DNA of 64,000 bases, taken from Arthrinium phaeospermum. Its lineage: Eukaryota > Ascomycota > Sordariomycetes > Amphisphaeriales > Apiosporaceae. The DNA is taken from assembly GCA_006503535.1 (NCBI GenBank), contig QYRS01000002.1, positions 1,612,001-1,676,000 on the forward strand, in the 5' to 3' direction. Under the pieces are notes generated by a model that saw only the letters and a program-made list of their open reading frames with translations, did no database searches and was not told the origin of the DNA. A program made the position numbers and the translations under genes. This document shows, one piece after another, positions 21,842 through 32,066 of the stretch. Numbering within the stretch: position 1 is the first letter of the stretch; each line of letters starts with the position of its first letter.

Positions 21842-23028
21842 CTTCGTCTTCTTTTGTTTCCGATAATCGCAATCCTGCGCTTAATGCCCCCAGGTCGCAT
21901 TCGGGACAACTGCTGACAAGAACATTTAACAGCCCCAAGATGCCAAAGCAGCTGGAGATAAGACCGTCAAGACCACCTCGAGCTCGGCATTCAGCAGTTC
22001 AGGGCTTTCTGGCTTTGCTAATACAGCGTCTCCGTTCCTCCCATCGACAGGCGCCAAACCACTCACTTCCTTTGCCAGTCCTTCTGGCTCGCTATCTCCG
22101 TTTGGTGCCGCAGCCACTACGAAAACGGATACCACCAAGTCGGTCTTCGGCAGCGGCAGCCTCTCTAATGGCGCCTCCCCCTTTTCGCTGGGCGGCCCTT
22201 CGAAATCAAGCGTGTTTGGCTCTGGCTCAGGCTTGAGTGGTGGTCTCACTGGGCTGGGTGGTTCCAAATTGACATCCTTTGGCAAACCCGGCGAATCTTT
22301 TAAGAGCAGCAAACCGGCCAAACCATTCGGAGCTCCGGAGAGCGACGCCGAGTCAGGCGACGAGGAAGCTGACGACGGCGATGACAACGCAGGGGACGAG
22401 GCCAAGGAAGACAAGGAAGCTGACGATGATAAGAAGAAAGTCAAGCTGCAGAAAAGTAAGTCATTCTCGACGCAGCGTATGCCAACTCGTGCTAACGCGA
22501 CGACAGCCAATGTCGATGACGGCGAGGCCGGCGAGGTTACGGTCCTCCAGCTCCGTGCAAGGATCTACTTCCTGGACAAGTCTGCTACACCTGCTGCTTG
22601 GAAGGAGCGTGGCGCCGGCAACTTGAAGATCAATGTGCCCGAGGCCTGTGTTGATTTGGACGATAACAACCTCCCCATTCCCGGCTCTTTCGACGCTTCC
22701 ACTCTCGAGGATGCTGACAACAAGAACGTTCGCCTCATCATGCGTCAAGACTCTACTCACCGCTTGCTACTCAACACCGTCATCATTCCCGCCATGAGCT
22801 TCCAAGAGAAGCCCACGAACAAGACGGTGTGTGTCCTGTTCACGGCAATTGAGGACAAGGGAGAACCAGTCAGCATCCAGCTCAAGGTTAGTTCATCACT
22901 TCACTTACCAAATATGGAATATCACCAGCATAACTGTCTTCTAACATATCGTCCAGTTCAACCCTGCCAACGCTAAGAGCTTTCTGAACGAAGTGGGAAA
23001 AATTCAACGTGAACTCCAGTCGAACTAG
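21295..23028 (+). CDS. Ran-binding protein of the Yrb2/RanBP3 type
   Basis: Exons 21295-21756, 21933-22455, 22507-22886 and 22957-23028, giving 478 aa. The N-terminal third is charged, with nuclear-signal-like KKKR and KKRPR. Exon 2 encodes a Phe/Ser/Gly-rich part with FG-type spots (SPFGAA, SVFGSGS, KPFGAP) and an acidic stretch (residues ~285-320). Residues ~330-478 form a Ran-binding domain (LQLRARIYFLD; WKERGAGNLKIN; RLIMRQDSTHRLLLNT; FTAIEDKGEPVSIQLK; FNPANAKSF). Yrb2 and RanBP3 act in the nucleus as cofactors of Crm1-dependent export. Domain order and length fit. Intron 1 is long (176 nt) because of a CT microsatellite. A long open frame continues directly after the stop. Confidence 0.88.
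21784..21838. repeat. CT dinucleotide microsatellite in intron 1 of the Ran-binding protein gene
   Basis: An uninterrupted CT run of about 27 units begins shortly after the donor at 21757. It makes a pyrimidine-rich tract on the transcript and accounts for most of the unusual length of this intron. Confidence 0.95.
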
Positions 23029-23511
23029 GTGTCCGATGCGGGTCCACCTGTTGATCCTTCCGCCGTGCGTATTACCAAGAAGCCGATGGTTCGTGTTCTC
23101 ACGAGTCCATCATGTGAACCCTTCAATGGTGGCGCCATCAGCCAGACGCCTCTGAAACCCGGTCGGGTACTCGTACGTGTGAACTCTGGTCGCCGGGTTT
23201 CTTACGAAGACTCGGGATACCATAGTCGGGAGTCTCAAGGGACCCAGGACGAGTTGGAGGGAGGAGATTTTCCTATTTATCGTGAAGCTAGCCCTTGTCA
23301 TGGCTTGTCCCGACGCGAAATGGCTACAGAAGACATCTCTGAGCCCGATTCTAGCGCTGGGGCGGCGGCGCAATCTCCGTTGCCAGACTATGACTCCGGT
23401 GATGAGGGGGATATCAGCACCTTTGTCCCTGATACACATACCACGACGGATCATGATATACCCAAGGTCGAGAAGGATGATGACCAGATCCGAACAGAAG
23501 AGACTGGATGA
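23029..23511 (+). other. In-frame open reading frame directly after the Yrb2-type stop
   Basis: The stop TAG at 23026-23028 is followed, in the same frame, by 160 sense codons to a TGA at 23509. The frame has no ATG near its beginning (it opens with GTG). The product would be polar, with segments such as SYEDSGYHSRESQGTQDELE and a Ser/Asp/Glu-rich end, typical of a disordered tail. It may be reached by read-through or by using CTAG at 23025-23028 as an alternative acceptor of the last intron, which keeps phase. It may also be chance: the opposite strand is open here too (23110-23556). Confidence 0.4.
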
Positions 23512-24058
23512 GCGAGTCGATGGGCAGTAAGTAAGTACATGGCCAGACGCGCACACCCAGTTGGTGGTACCCAGATCATCATGGCGGGGAGGGGGAGGGC
23601 GGAAATAGACGGAGTTTCAGGGCGGGTCAGCGAGCATTTGCATAAGATGGATGGGGGGGCTGTTTGATTTGGCGTGTGTATGGACTACTACCAGACGGAA
23701 GGGACCGGACCCCTGGCATGCAGTAAAACTTGGACATAGTTTTTAGTACGTCGTAACGGACTGGCAAATACCCCCCTTCTAGGCTCGTTGTTTATGTCTA
23801 CCTGCTATTCCCTCTCGACGTCATGTAGATTCTGTGCCTCTGTCATAATCTTCTGTCATAATCGTGGAATGCGATTCGGTGTCCCTTCCAGGGTAAACAT
23901 TGGTAGTGGTAGTAGGTACACGCGGTTTCCCCTCGAGGAAAACTGTCGAGGTCTAATTTTCATTGGTCTACTTGTACTACTATTATAGAATTCGTTATAT
24001 CCTAAATTGAACATGGCACCCGTTCTTCATCTTCTTTGCAGCAGCCCCTCCTTGCCAT
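23512..24058. other. Intergenic, convergent 3' flanks
   Basis: G-rich tracts (GGCGGGGAGGGGGAGGGCGG near 23582) and short frames only. This is the shared 3' space of the Ran-binding protein gene and the phosphatase gene. Confidence 0.5.
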
Positions 24059-25603
24059 CTATGAGGAGCAGACTGCCTGCCAGCGTGCATCGCCATGCCT
24101 GACAGCCAGGGCGGCCTTGACCGTCTCGGAGGCGGTAAAGTCCGACATCTTGCAGGTGCCGTAGTCGTCGCTCTCGCAGCCGGAGGGCGACAGGTCGAAG
24201 TTGGCCTCGTTGAGCAGCATCTGGATCCGCTTCTCGCCACCCTCGCAGTCCAGACCGCGGAACAGCATCTGAGCCGCAAATGGCACCTGACGGGCCGTCC
24301 GCCACGCCCGGTTGGGGTCCACGGGGCCGGTCGCGGGGAAGTGGGAGTCCTGTGCGAGATGCAGGGCAGAAAGCAGCAAGTCCAGCGTCGTGTCGTGGCC
24401 GAAATTGAGCGACAGGTTGTCTTGGCCTTCCTTGTCCTGCTTCAGGAGGAATTCCGTCATGTTGCTCACCAGGAGGCTGCCGAGAACGGGGCCCATGTCG
24501 CCGGGCAGTCCGTATCCGAAAGCCCCACGCATCAATAGATCATACTCGTACTCGTGATCGAGGATCTCAGCGCGTGTAAAAACGGGACACCACGGAGACG
24601 AGTCCTTGCCATACACGGCCGTCCCGTACACGCACGCGTAGAGCATGCCGTGGACGTGGGCTGCCGTAAAGTTGACGCTCGGGAAGCTGTCCGCCAACAG
24701 GTGGTTCAGCCGGTCGGCGATGGGCGGCAGGTAGGCTTTCCCCCATTCGGACACCAGGGCGCCCCCGAAGCCGTACGTCCACTTCTCGCACGTGTCCATG
24801 GGCGTGATCCACGAAACCGTCTTGTTGTCCTCAGCAATGAGATCCAGCGAGGCGCTAGAGTTGGCAGAGCGGCCGTAGTATCCGTCCATGAACCAGCGCG
24901 CGGACTCGACGACGCGGTCTTGGTCGCCGGCCAGCACGCGCGAAGCCGACAGCTGCGGGTACTTGAGGCGCATTGCGACGCCGTGGTCGAAGAGCTGCTG
25001 GCGTCCGGTGGCGGAAAGATCGTTGGTCGTGAAGGTGCTGTTCCAGCCCTCCTGGAGGAAAGCCAGGGCGTCCGGCACGGGAGCGCGCGGCGCGGAGAAC
25101 AGGGAGCTCTCGTTGCCGATGTAGTAGGCCAGGTTCTGGATCGTGCCGATCTCGTCCGACAACGGATTTCTGCTGCCATGGCGGTGGACTAGGAAGGCCT
25201 TGGTCACGGCACAGCCCGGCGGAGCGCCGCTCGAGAGAGACGGTGGCGTGTTGCTGGGCTGGAAGTACGGGGATAGGTTGCCCATATGTTCATAGATATC
25301 GAAGTCACATGATGATGTGTCTGCTGCGGCGGTCGGCGACGTGGCGACGATGGCCGCCAAGCCGAGCTTGATAGCCTGGCTGAGGGAAGTGTTGAGCATG
25401 GCGACCATTGAGTGACTGCCCGCTGAGGTGGAGAACGATTCAATCACGCAGTGCCAGACACAGGCGCCGAGGAAAGCGAAGAATGAGAGGCGGGCGAGTC
25501 GAGAGACAGTAACGGGGCTTCTCTTAAGAGCCTTCAGCTCGCCATTGCTCCTGTCGAGCCCGCTCTCCGCATCTTGCTTGTTTATCTCCGTTATCGTCCC
25601 CAT
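24059..25603 (-). CDS. Histidine acid phosphatase / phytase family protein
   Basis: A 514-aa single-exon frame. The catalytic motif LVHRHGSRNP (~139-148) supplies the phosphate-accepting His, and FGHDTTL (~400) supplies the proton-donor HD pair. Paired cysteines (SSCDFD, PPGCAV, DTCEKW, YACVYG, LDCEGG, SGCESD) and many N-X-S/T sites fit a secreted or surface enzyme. The N terminus has two hydrophobic stretches, ~37-57 (LSFFAFLGACVWHCVIESF) and ~77-95 (AIKLGLAAIVATSPTAAA). The first suggests a type II anchor if translation starts at 25603; initiating at the internal Met at ~66 or 69 would instead give a normal signal peptide. Whether the substrate is phytate or a general phosphomonoester cannot be told. 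Confidence 0.88.
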   Translation of the reverse strand: MGTITEINKQDAESGLDRSNGELKALKRSPVTVSRLARLSFFAFLGACVWHCVIESFSTSAGSHSMVAMLNTSLSQAIKLGLAAIVATSPTAAADTSSCDFDIYEHMGNLSPYFQPSNTPPSLSSGAPPGCAVTKAFLVHRHGSRNPLSDEIGTIQNLAYYIGNESSLFSAPRAPVPDALAFLQEGWNSTFTTNDLSATGRQQLFDHGVAMRLKYPQLSASRVLAGDQDRVVESARWFMDGYYGRSANSSASLDLIAEDNKTVSWITPMDTCEKWTYGFGGALVSEWGKAYLPPIADRLNHLLADSFPSVNFTAAHVHGMLYACVYGTAVYGKDSSPWCPVFTRAEILDHEYEYDLLMRGAFGYGLPGDMGPVLGSLLVSNMTEFLLKQDKEGQDNLSLNFGHDTTLDLLLSALHLAQDSHFPATGPVDPNRAWRTARQVPFAAQMLFRGLDCEGGEKRIQMLLNEANFDLSPSGCESDDYGTCKMSDFTASETVKAALAVRHGDARWQAVCSS

Positions 25604-26332
25604 TTCGAAGGCTTCCCGATACCCGGATCGGCAGAGACACTAACCAAGCTCTTCCCCGGTTCCTTGCAGCTCAGCCCGTCGTGCTGGGAAGGGCTGGGCT
25701 GGAAGGGAAGTAAGTGGTTGGGTTAGGTGGGCTGGGATCACTACGTATATGCTAGTCATGCGGCGGTCATCGACGGGTCAGGCCGAATGAGGCAGGTGCT
25801 CAAGTGACCTACTGGGTAAAGCGGGATAATTGGACGAACGTATGCCAGGTCAAGATATGTAGATAGATTGATGATAGACTTTGATAGAGCTGCGAGTGTC
25901 AGGAGTCACTTATGGTATCCAGGTGAGGGTTCGTTCAATGTTGTCGTTTCGCTGAAGTGCCAAGCCAGGGGCAAGCGATCAGCACGTACATAATTACGTA
26001 TCTACGTACCTACCCCTAGGTTACCAGGTGCTAAAGTAAGCTCCGTGCCGCGTGCCTACCTCTCAACTGCGGGGCGTGCTCACAGTGAGTGATCTGCGGA
26101 GATCTCAGTACCCCACCAACCAGACTGATGCTTCTTCTCTACATTCCTTCATAAGTAGGCACTGTAAGACAACAATCAAAGGTGCTACAACATTGATGGG
26201 TGGCTACAAAGAACGTACAAGCAGTTCAACTGCTTGCACGTAGATCAATTTAAAAGTACATACAGCGAGTTGTTACAGAATAGAAAGCCCACGCCCGTAA
26301 GCAACCCCATTGCGCAATGTTAGTGACAGTGC
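25604..26332. other. Intergenic, no supported gene
   Basis: Contains the phosphatase promoter and the 3' flank of the HsbA-like gene. Palindromic ACGTAC/TACGTA tracts occur near 25985-26015. Confidence 0.5.
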
Positions 26333-27502
26333 TTAGAACACCCAGATCGCAGCAACCAAAGCCAAGCCTCCTGCAACCAATGCCGCCGGACTGCCACTCA
26401 GACTGGAAGCACCGCTTTGTGCCATCACCGAGGAAGACGCCGGACTGGATGTCATCATAGTCGAAGACATCATCATGCCTGTAGTAGTTGAAGACATCAT
26501 ATCAGGGGCGGCCATTGCCGAAGTGGTCATCATACCGGGGGCCGTAGCCATCGAACTTGTCATCATACCGGGCATCATCGCGGCAGCCGAGCTTGTCATC
26601 GTCATCATGCCCGGAAGTTGTGCTGAACCCGTTGACGGCCTGTCACCTGCGTCAGCGGGCTGAGCAGGATTGAGCGCAGGAGAATTGGCGCCACTACCAT
26701 TACCGGAGGTGGAGTTTCGACCCGAACCATTGCCGTTTCCTCTTCCGCTTCCGCTTCCGTTTCCGCTTCCGTTCGCCATACCACCGCCGCCGCTGCTGCT
26801 GGAAGAGTTGCGGCCACCGCTCATGGCACCACCGCTCATGGCACCACCGCTCATAGCACCACCGCTCATGGCACCTCCGCCTGCAGCCCCACCGGTGGCG
26901 GCGCCTCCAGCAGATAGAGCCTTGATACCTCCATCGAGGGCCGCGTTGATTTGGTCGATCGACCCCTGGGCGATCCCTTGGCCGACACCCGGAACCTTGG
27001 AGACAATGGCATCGCCCAGCGCCTTGGAAGCCGTCTTCTGGTCCTGGATCGACTGGACAGCAACCATGGTGACGCCGAGCATGTCGAGCTGCGGCTTCTT
27101 GGCGGCCAGGTCCTTCATTGTCGTGTTAACCGAGGTCACCAGGCTGTTGGCCGTGTCTTGGAGAGAGAGCGCATCGAAGACACCGAGGGCTTGCGCCGCG
27201 TTCACCTTGGCGGTCGAGGCCTGCATGGTCATCTGGATCTTTTGCGACGCCTGGAGGACGGGCGCCGCGGAATTGACGTCGGTTCCCGTTATGGCCTATG
27301 CAGGGTGGTTCATCAGTGACTCATGTTGACATGGGCCGTGGCCCTTCTGTGTGAGTGACGAGAAAGTGTTGCATACCTTGACCTTCGTATCGAGGTCACC
27401 CAAGGCATCTGACACAGCACCGATGGCCTGCTGCATTGCCTCAAGCTGGGCGTAGGCGAGACTCGCCAGAGTTGCCTCCAAGACAAGTGAAGCCAGCTTC
27501 AT
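26333..27502 (-). CDS. HsbA-type hydrophobic surface-binding, GPI-anchored-like protein
   Basis: Exons 27502-27377 and 27295-26333 with an 81-nt GT-AG intron in phase 0; 362 aa. There is a signal peptide at 1-18 (MKLASLVLEATLASLAYA). Residues ~19-170 are a helical domain like HsbA/cell-wall galactomannoprotein (AIGAVSDALGDLDTKVK; VNAAQALGVFDALSLQDTAN). A low-complexity region follows: four GGAMS units, Gly/Asn/Ser repeats, then Met-rich PGMM units, and a C-terminal hydrophobic segment (SPAALVAGGLALVAAIWVF) after small residues, as for a GPI signal. HsbA binds hydrophobic surfaces and helps recruit degrading enzymes; a wall-surface adhesive role is inferred here. The Met-rich tract is unusual for the family. 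Confidence 0.82.
26818..26877 (-). repeat. 15-bp tandem repeat encoding GGAMS units
   Basis: Four consecutive near-identical copies of CCGCTCATGGCACCA (plus strand) lie inside the HsbA-like gene and encode four GGAMS repeats. One copy differs by one base. Length variation between strains would be expected. Confidence 0.9.
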
Positions 27503-27651
27503 CTTGTATTCCTTGAATATAACGACTGTATAGGGTATTCTAAAAGGTATCTGGAGAGATACTGCGCCGGGCCTGGAAGAACTGTCGAGGTGATCAAGTA
27601 GTGAAATTATGTGATTGAGATGCCCGGTCGGATGACAGGTGTCCAGGCCAG

Positions 27652-27658
27652 CTTTATA
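27652..27658 (-). promoter_or_regulatory. TATA-like box of the HsbA-like gene
   Basis: TATAAAG on the minus strand, about 150 bp upstream of the ATG at 27502. Assigned from position only. Confidence 0.4.
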
Positions 27659-28568
27659 GATGCAGTGATATGGCCTTGAGCCTCAACCCCATGGGCTGCC
27701 CGGAGGCCGCGAAAACTTCTATTCTCCTGAAACGTTTCCGAGCAACCTTGAGAATCTGAGAATCTGCCCTGCCCCTCGTCTCCTAGTCTCCTGATCCAAT
27801 CGCCTATGGGCCATGGCTATCGCCCGGGCCCAAGCAGAGGCGCCAAGACCAGATGAACCCAAAGTATACGAGCGATCAGTGAGGGCCGTTTCATGTTTCG
27901 AGCCTCCGTTTCCATCTGGAAACATCAGCAACGTGTTTCCTGACAAAGGGCAAAGTCTATGATCCTTCTGCCAGTGAACTGATGAGTGCCATGTGTTGGA
28001 TCTGAGCCGCGATCTGACGATGCATGAGCCGCATTTCCAAACTACCGGGCGGGCGAAGCATACCCGTTGGAGTAGTCCTCGTATGTATGCTTCATTTGTC
28101 ATCGATCGAACGGAAAGTCTCAGTTGTCAATGGTACTTGGGGTATTGGAAACGACGCATTGGGGTAGCGTGGGCGTCTTGTCGCACTGAAAGTTGGGCTT
28201 TCCGCGACACCCTCGTCGACCGACAGTAAATCCCGGCGCACCCGTGCAAAGACTGGTCCAGTTTCAGGCGCCATACTCCGTCCGGCTTGGTAGAAGTTGG
28301 CCATTTCTGTGATCGGCTTGATAGTAGAGTCGTTTCCAGATCTCCGATGCCTCGGGCAGTTCCTTGGTCGCGCACAAGCCCTTTAGACTAAGATGTATGA
28401 GTTGGGAAGACGATCCTCTTGGAGTATGGAAACTGTATGCGTTTTCATTGATATAATGGTCTTCATTAACATTACAGAATGCCGTTCCCACCACCGTTCT
28501 GGCTGAGATTTGGCCTCGTAAGGGTATATGTTCGTCAACTGGCTTCCTGAGATTCGCCAACTCCCAGA
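27659..28568. other. Intergenic, no supported gene
   Basis: Several overlapping short frames on both strands, none with a signal peptide, domain or splice-supported extension. Confidence 0.45.
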
Positions 28569-30420
28569 TCAAGACCGCGATGGCTCCTCATCGCTGTGAT
28601 GGGCTTTGTCTTGCTCGACCCTGGTGTTGTCATCATCATCGTGATCATCGCCGCTTTGTTCTCCCTCCTCATCTCCTTCCCCGTCCTCATCGCTATTGCC
28701 TTCTTCGCCAGCTTCTGAACCATCTTCTCCACCGCCTTCTTCGCCCTCCTCCTCACCTTCTTCTTCACCCTCTTCCTCCTTTTGGTCTTTGTTACCATTC
28801 TGTTGTTGCTTGCCGCCGTCATTCACACCATTGTTCCCATTTTCGTCGTCTGCCTCTTCCTCATCGTCGTCATCTTCGTCATCATTATCATCGTACCAAT
28901 CGGGGATCAAGTGATTGTCCGCTTCGCCGTCACTGCCGTCTTCGTTGCCATCGAGCCTTCGGCGGGCCACCTCACGGCCGACCACGGGCAATTTGGTCAC
29001 GCCACGGCGCTTGGCCTTGTCGGGTATGAGTGCTGGGTCGAGAAGGCCCACCTGCATGAGGACAGAAGCCTGGTCCCAGTACACATACTCATGAGCAAGC
29101 TTTCCACCTCGCACAGTAACAATTGAGACCATCAGCACTTCAACCTTCTTTTTCGTCGGCGGGACCCCAGGTAGGATCCACGGCATCTCGGTAGTGTGTT
29201 TGAAGGCGACATGGAGCTCATCGACTACTCTGTTGGTGCCGACGGTTCGGGACAGAAGTGTCAGCTGCAGCGACCCTGGGTTGCGGTGGAGGAAGTAGTG
29301 CCCATAGAAGTCATGAAGTTCATCTGCACCGATCCCGCCGGTCTGCGTCGGTACGAATGTCACGTATGGAGTGGTGTTTTTCGTGTACGTGGACATGGTC
29401 TTCTGGAGGTTTTGCGTGAAATATTTGGCTGAGAATGTTAGTTATGGGAAGTCCTAGTAGGTAGAGGGTATCAAGGAAAGGAAATGAGAAAATATTGAAG
29501 CACGTACCCTGGACATTCTCCTCATGCACTCGCTCCAGGTTGACATCGCGTCGCCACGCTCTCCGAGTTGTCGTAAGCGATCGGGTCCAGGCTAGGTCGG
29601 CACTGATCTTGTCGTACTCTTCCAAATCGTGTTCCGCAAAGCCACTATTGGCATCGTAGGAAAACGTGGGATAATTGTACTTCACGTATTTTCCAGTGCC
29701 CATGCCTTCGGGGATCTTGCGATTGACTGTCCGCCGCTTCCCCTGGATGCCCACCATCTGATCTTGCTTGACGATACCCACTGTCTCGTCTCCCTCGGCC
29801 AGATGGACCAGCACGTGGACGCCACCGGGGTAGCGTGTGCGCGGATCCGGGATTGCCGTCGGGTAGTATGCGATGAGACAGCACAGCTTGAAGGACGGGT
29901 TGTTGTCGAGGACGTGAAAGAACTCTAAGCAAGCTGACGCCGCTTCACCATAGCATACCAATCCGTAGGTAGAACATGGGCCAAGGTCTTGGTTGTTCAA
30001 CGCGCGCAGATGCGCCTTGTACTCTTTGCCACCCTTTCCCATGGAGAAGTACTCGACATCATAGCCTTCGTTGCGCCATTCGGCTATGGTAAGCTCGTCG
30101 AACTCTTCCTCTTCTGCCGTAATGTATAACTTGGGCTTCCCCTTAGGAAAGTCATCTTGAGTTGAAGTCAGTCACCGTCAGAGCAATCGTAGGGGGTGCT
30201 CGTTACCTGAGAGGAAGTTGGGGTCGTTATGATTGGGACCTGCTCCGGCCATCGAACCTCCTGATAGGTGTTAACATTGCCGTTCCAGAAATGGCGCTCT
30301 CATCGCCATTGAGATCAGGAGGGACGCGAAGAGTCGCTTACCAACAATCCCTATGGTTCGGCCGTTCCGCGATTCCGAATCCCCAATTGCCGCGTCAACT
30401 ATCTTTGGAACGTCGAACAT
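28569..30420 (-). CDS. Dienelactone hydrolase / SnoaL-like fusion with acidic tail
   Basis: Four exons: 30420-30342, 30260-30207, 30155-29508 and 29428-28569, all introns GT-AG and in phase; 546 aa. The first ~270 residues are a dienelactone-hydrolase-type alpha/beta hydrolase. The nucleophile region is GLVCYGEAAS, with Cys in the place of the DLH catalytic Cys, followed by HLAEGDE and a late acid/His region (SGFAEHDLEEY). Residues ~280-420 match a SnoaL-like polyketide-cyclase fold (LHDFYGHYFLHRNP; VVDELHVAFKHTTEMPWILPG). This two-domain fusion is common in fungi as a putative carboxymethylenebutenolidase. After it comes an extreme Asp/Glu tail of ~110 residues, not part of either domain. 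Cytosolic location is inferred from the lack of a signal peptide. The DLH active-site assignment is tentative because the Cys context is divergent. Confidence 0.8.
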
Positions 30421-31349
30421 TATGAATGCTGTCGTTGTAACTTTGACGATAAAGAGATATAATCAATTGATATTGGCTGTCAACTGCATTATGTAGGACA
30501 GCAATGTTTCGTTCCTATTACTCATATATTCTAGCTTAGAAAACAGGATTGATTGCATTACCAGACCGTCATTGGCTATGACGTCAGGCTCGATCCATCG
30601 ACCACCGACAACGCCATTGGCAGTCACAATCTCCTTGAAACAAACCCTTGACGAAAGAACACTTCGAGGTCGTACCTGACAATCCAATTAAGTCGGTCAA
30701 CTTCACATGTTCTCTATACTTGATGCGCCAATTGCTTGCCTTATAAAACGCAAGGAAACAACGGTTCTGCTGCCAAACATCGAGCGAGTCCGTCCCTCCG
30801 GCGCATCGCGCTGTCCCCACTACTATTACTACGAGAATACATCCAATGCGATCACTAAAACCTGGGCTGCCGGTATGTAGGGGAAGGGCAACTAACAGTG
30901 TGCTCTTTAGGCGGAAGTTACTCTGTATTAGGTTCGCTGTTGGGCAAGGACTACGACCGTTGTGACTAAAAAGTCCCCGCAGCGGACACTAACAACTGTC
31001 ATCATTATTATTGAACATCAAGTTTGCTTCCACCAACACCCCACAGTCCAACATTGACAAGACTTGGGTCCAGACTACAGAAATCAGATACCTACCTCCT
31101 AGTCTTCACCTGATAGTCAGTAGATGTAACAGCGGCCACACAATCAGGTACTTATTCATACACTTATACATCAATTCGATTATTTATTTTGAGTGTCTAT
31201 ATGTCAGATTATTCCACCTTGACTTATGTAGAATTTGGTGTTAGAACTGGTTGGTCCGGAGTATTGTCAAAGGCAGTGCTGATCGGTCCACCATCCCACC
31301 CGCTACCTACTGCCTACCTACATACTCCAGTGCACCACTCTAACCTTAG
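30421..31349. other. Intergenic, no supported gene
   Basis: Promoter side of the hydrolase gene and 3' side of the small secreted protein gene. AT-rich from about 31130 to 31240. No motif-bearing frame. Confidence 0.5.
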
Positions 31350-31689
31350 CTACCCACACAAATCGTGCGACACCACAAATCTGTCGAGAATGCTATCGCA
31401 GCCGTAGCAACGGCACATCTGGAAGTGGCCATCGTAAGTAAGAGTCTCTCTGAGTGCTGAATATCGCAGCAGACGTCAAACCTACCTCTTCTTTCCCGCC
31501 CGGGACGCACTCAAATATTTTGGTCGCGTTGGACTCCCGGCCCATCAATACTGTGGACCAGCAGGCGGCGGAGTCAATGACCTGGTAACACGGCGCAGGA
31601 TCGCAAGGGCCGGGTTGTTGTTGGTTCTGCCGGACAGCCAGCGCCGGCACGAGCGGCATCAGCAGGCAAAGAATCGCTGTGGTTTGCAT
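31350..31689 (-). CDS. Small secreted protein with eight cysteines (effector-like)
   Basis: Two exons, 31689-31486 and 31418-31350, intron 31485-31419 (67 nt, GTAGGT...CCAG, phase 0); 90 aa. The signal peptide is clear (MQTTAILCLLMPLVPALA). The mature part begins VRQNQQQPGPC and has Cys in the pattern CDPAPC, AAC, FEC, then, across the splice, MCRCYGC and a final LCG. That makes eight, enough for four disulfides. One N-X-T site (NATK). Splicing matters: the unspliced frame ends in a Cys-free tail, so the exon 2 cysteines support the intron. Size, secretion and Cys content fit fungal effector candidates or extracellular peptides; no family recognised. Confidence 0.7.
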
Positions 31690-32066
31690 TTTCGTCGGCT
31701 GGAGAGGGACGGAGTGCGGGTTGGGTGATCAGAGGCTCAAAGAGCGAAATGAAACCAGATAAGCCGTCGAGGAGGCGTTCAGAGAAATATCATTTACTTA
31801 TCAATACCTACCTAATCATGCTGCAAGGGGTAGGAGTGCCGTAAGGGGTGACTTCTACTCATCTGGGCCCAACTACTCCTAGATAACACAGCTTGAGGCA
31901 GCATGCATAATATTGTCGTTCGCAGGACGATACGCACTGGACTCTTCTGTCTATTTAGCCTAGGTCTAGTAGTTGGTACATTAGATAAAGTAACAACATC
32001 GGACTGTCGGCAGTTGGTCTGCATGCAGTCATTTCAGCCGCCCTCAGGTAACCAGAAATCGGGGGC
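31690..32066. other. Intergenic
   Basis: Promoter of the small secreted protein gene and 3' flank of the phospholipase gene; nothing else seen. Confidence 0.5.
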
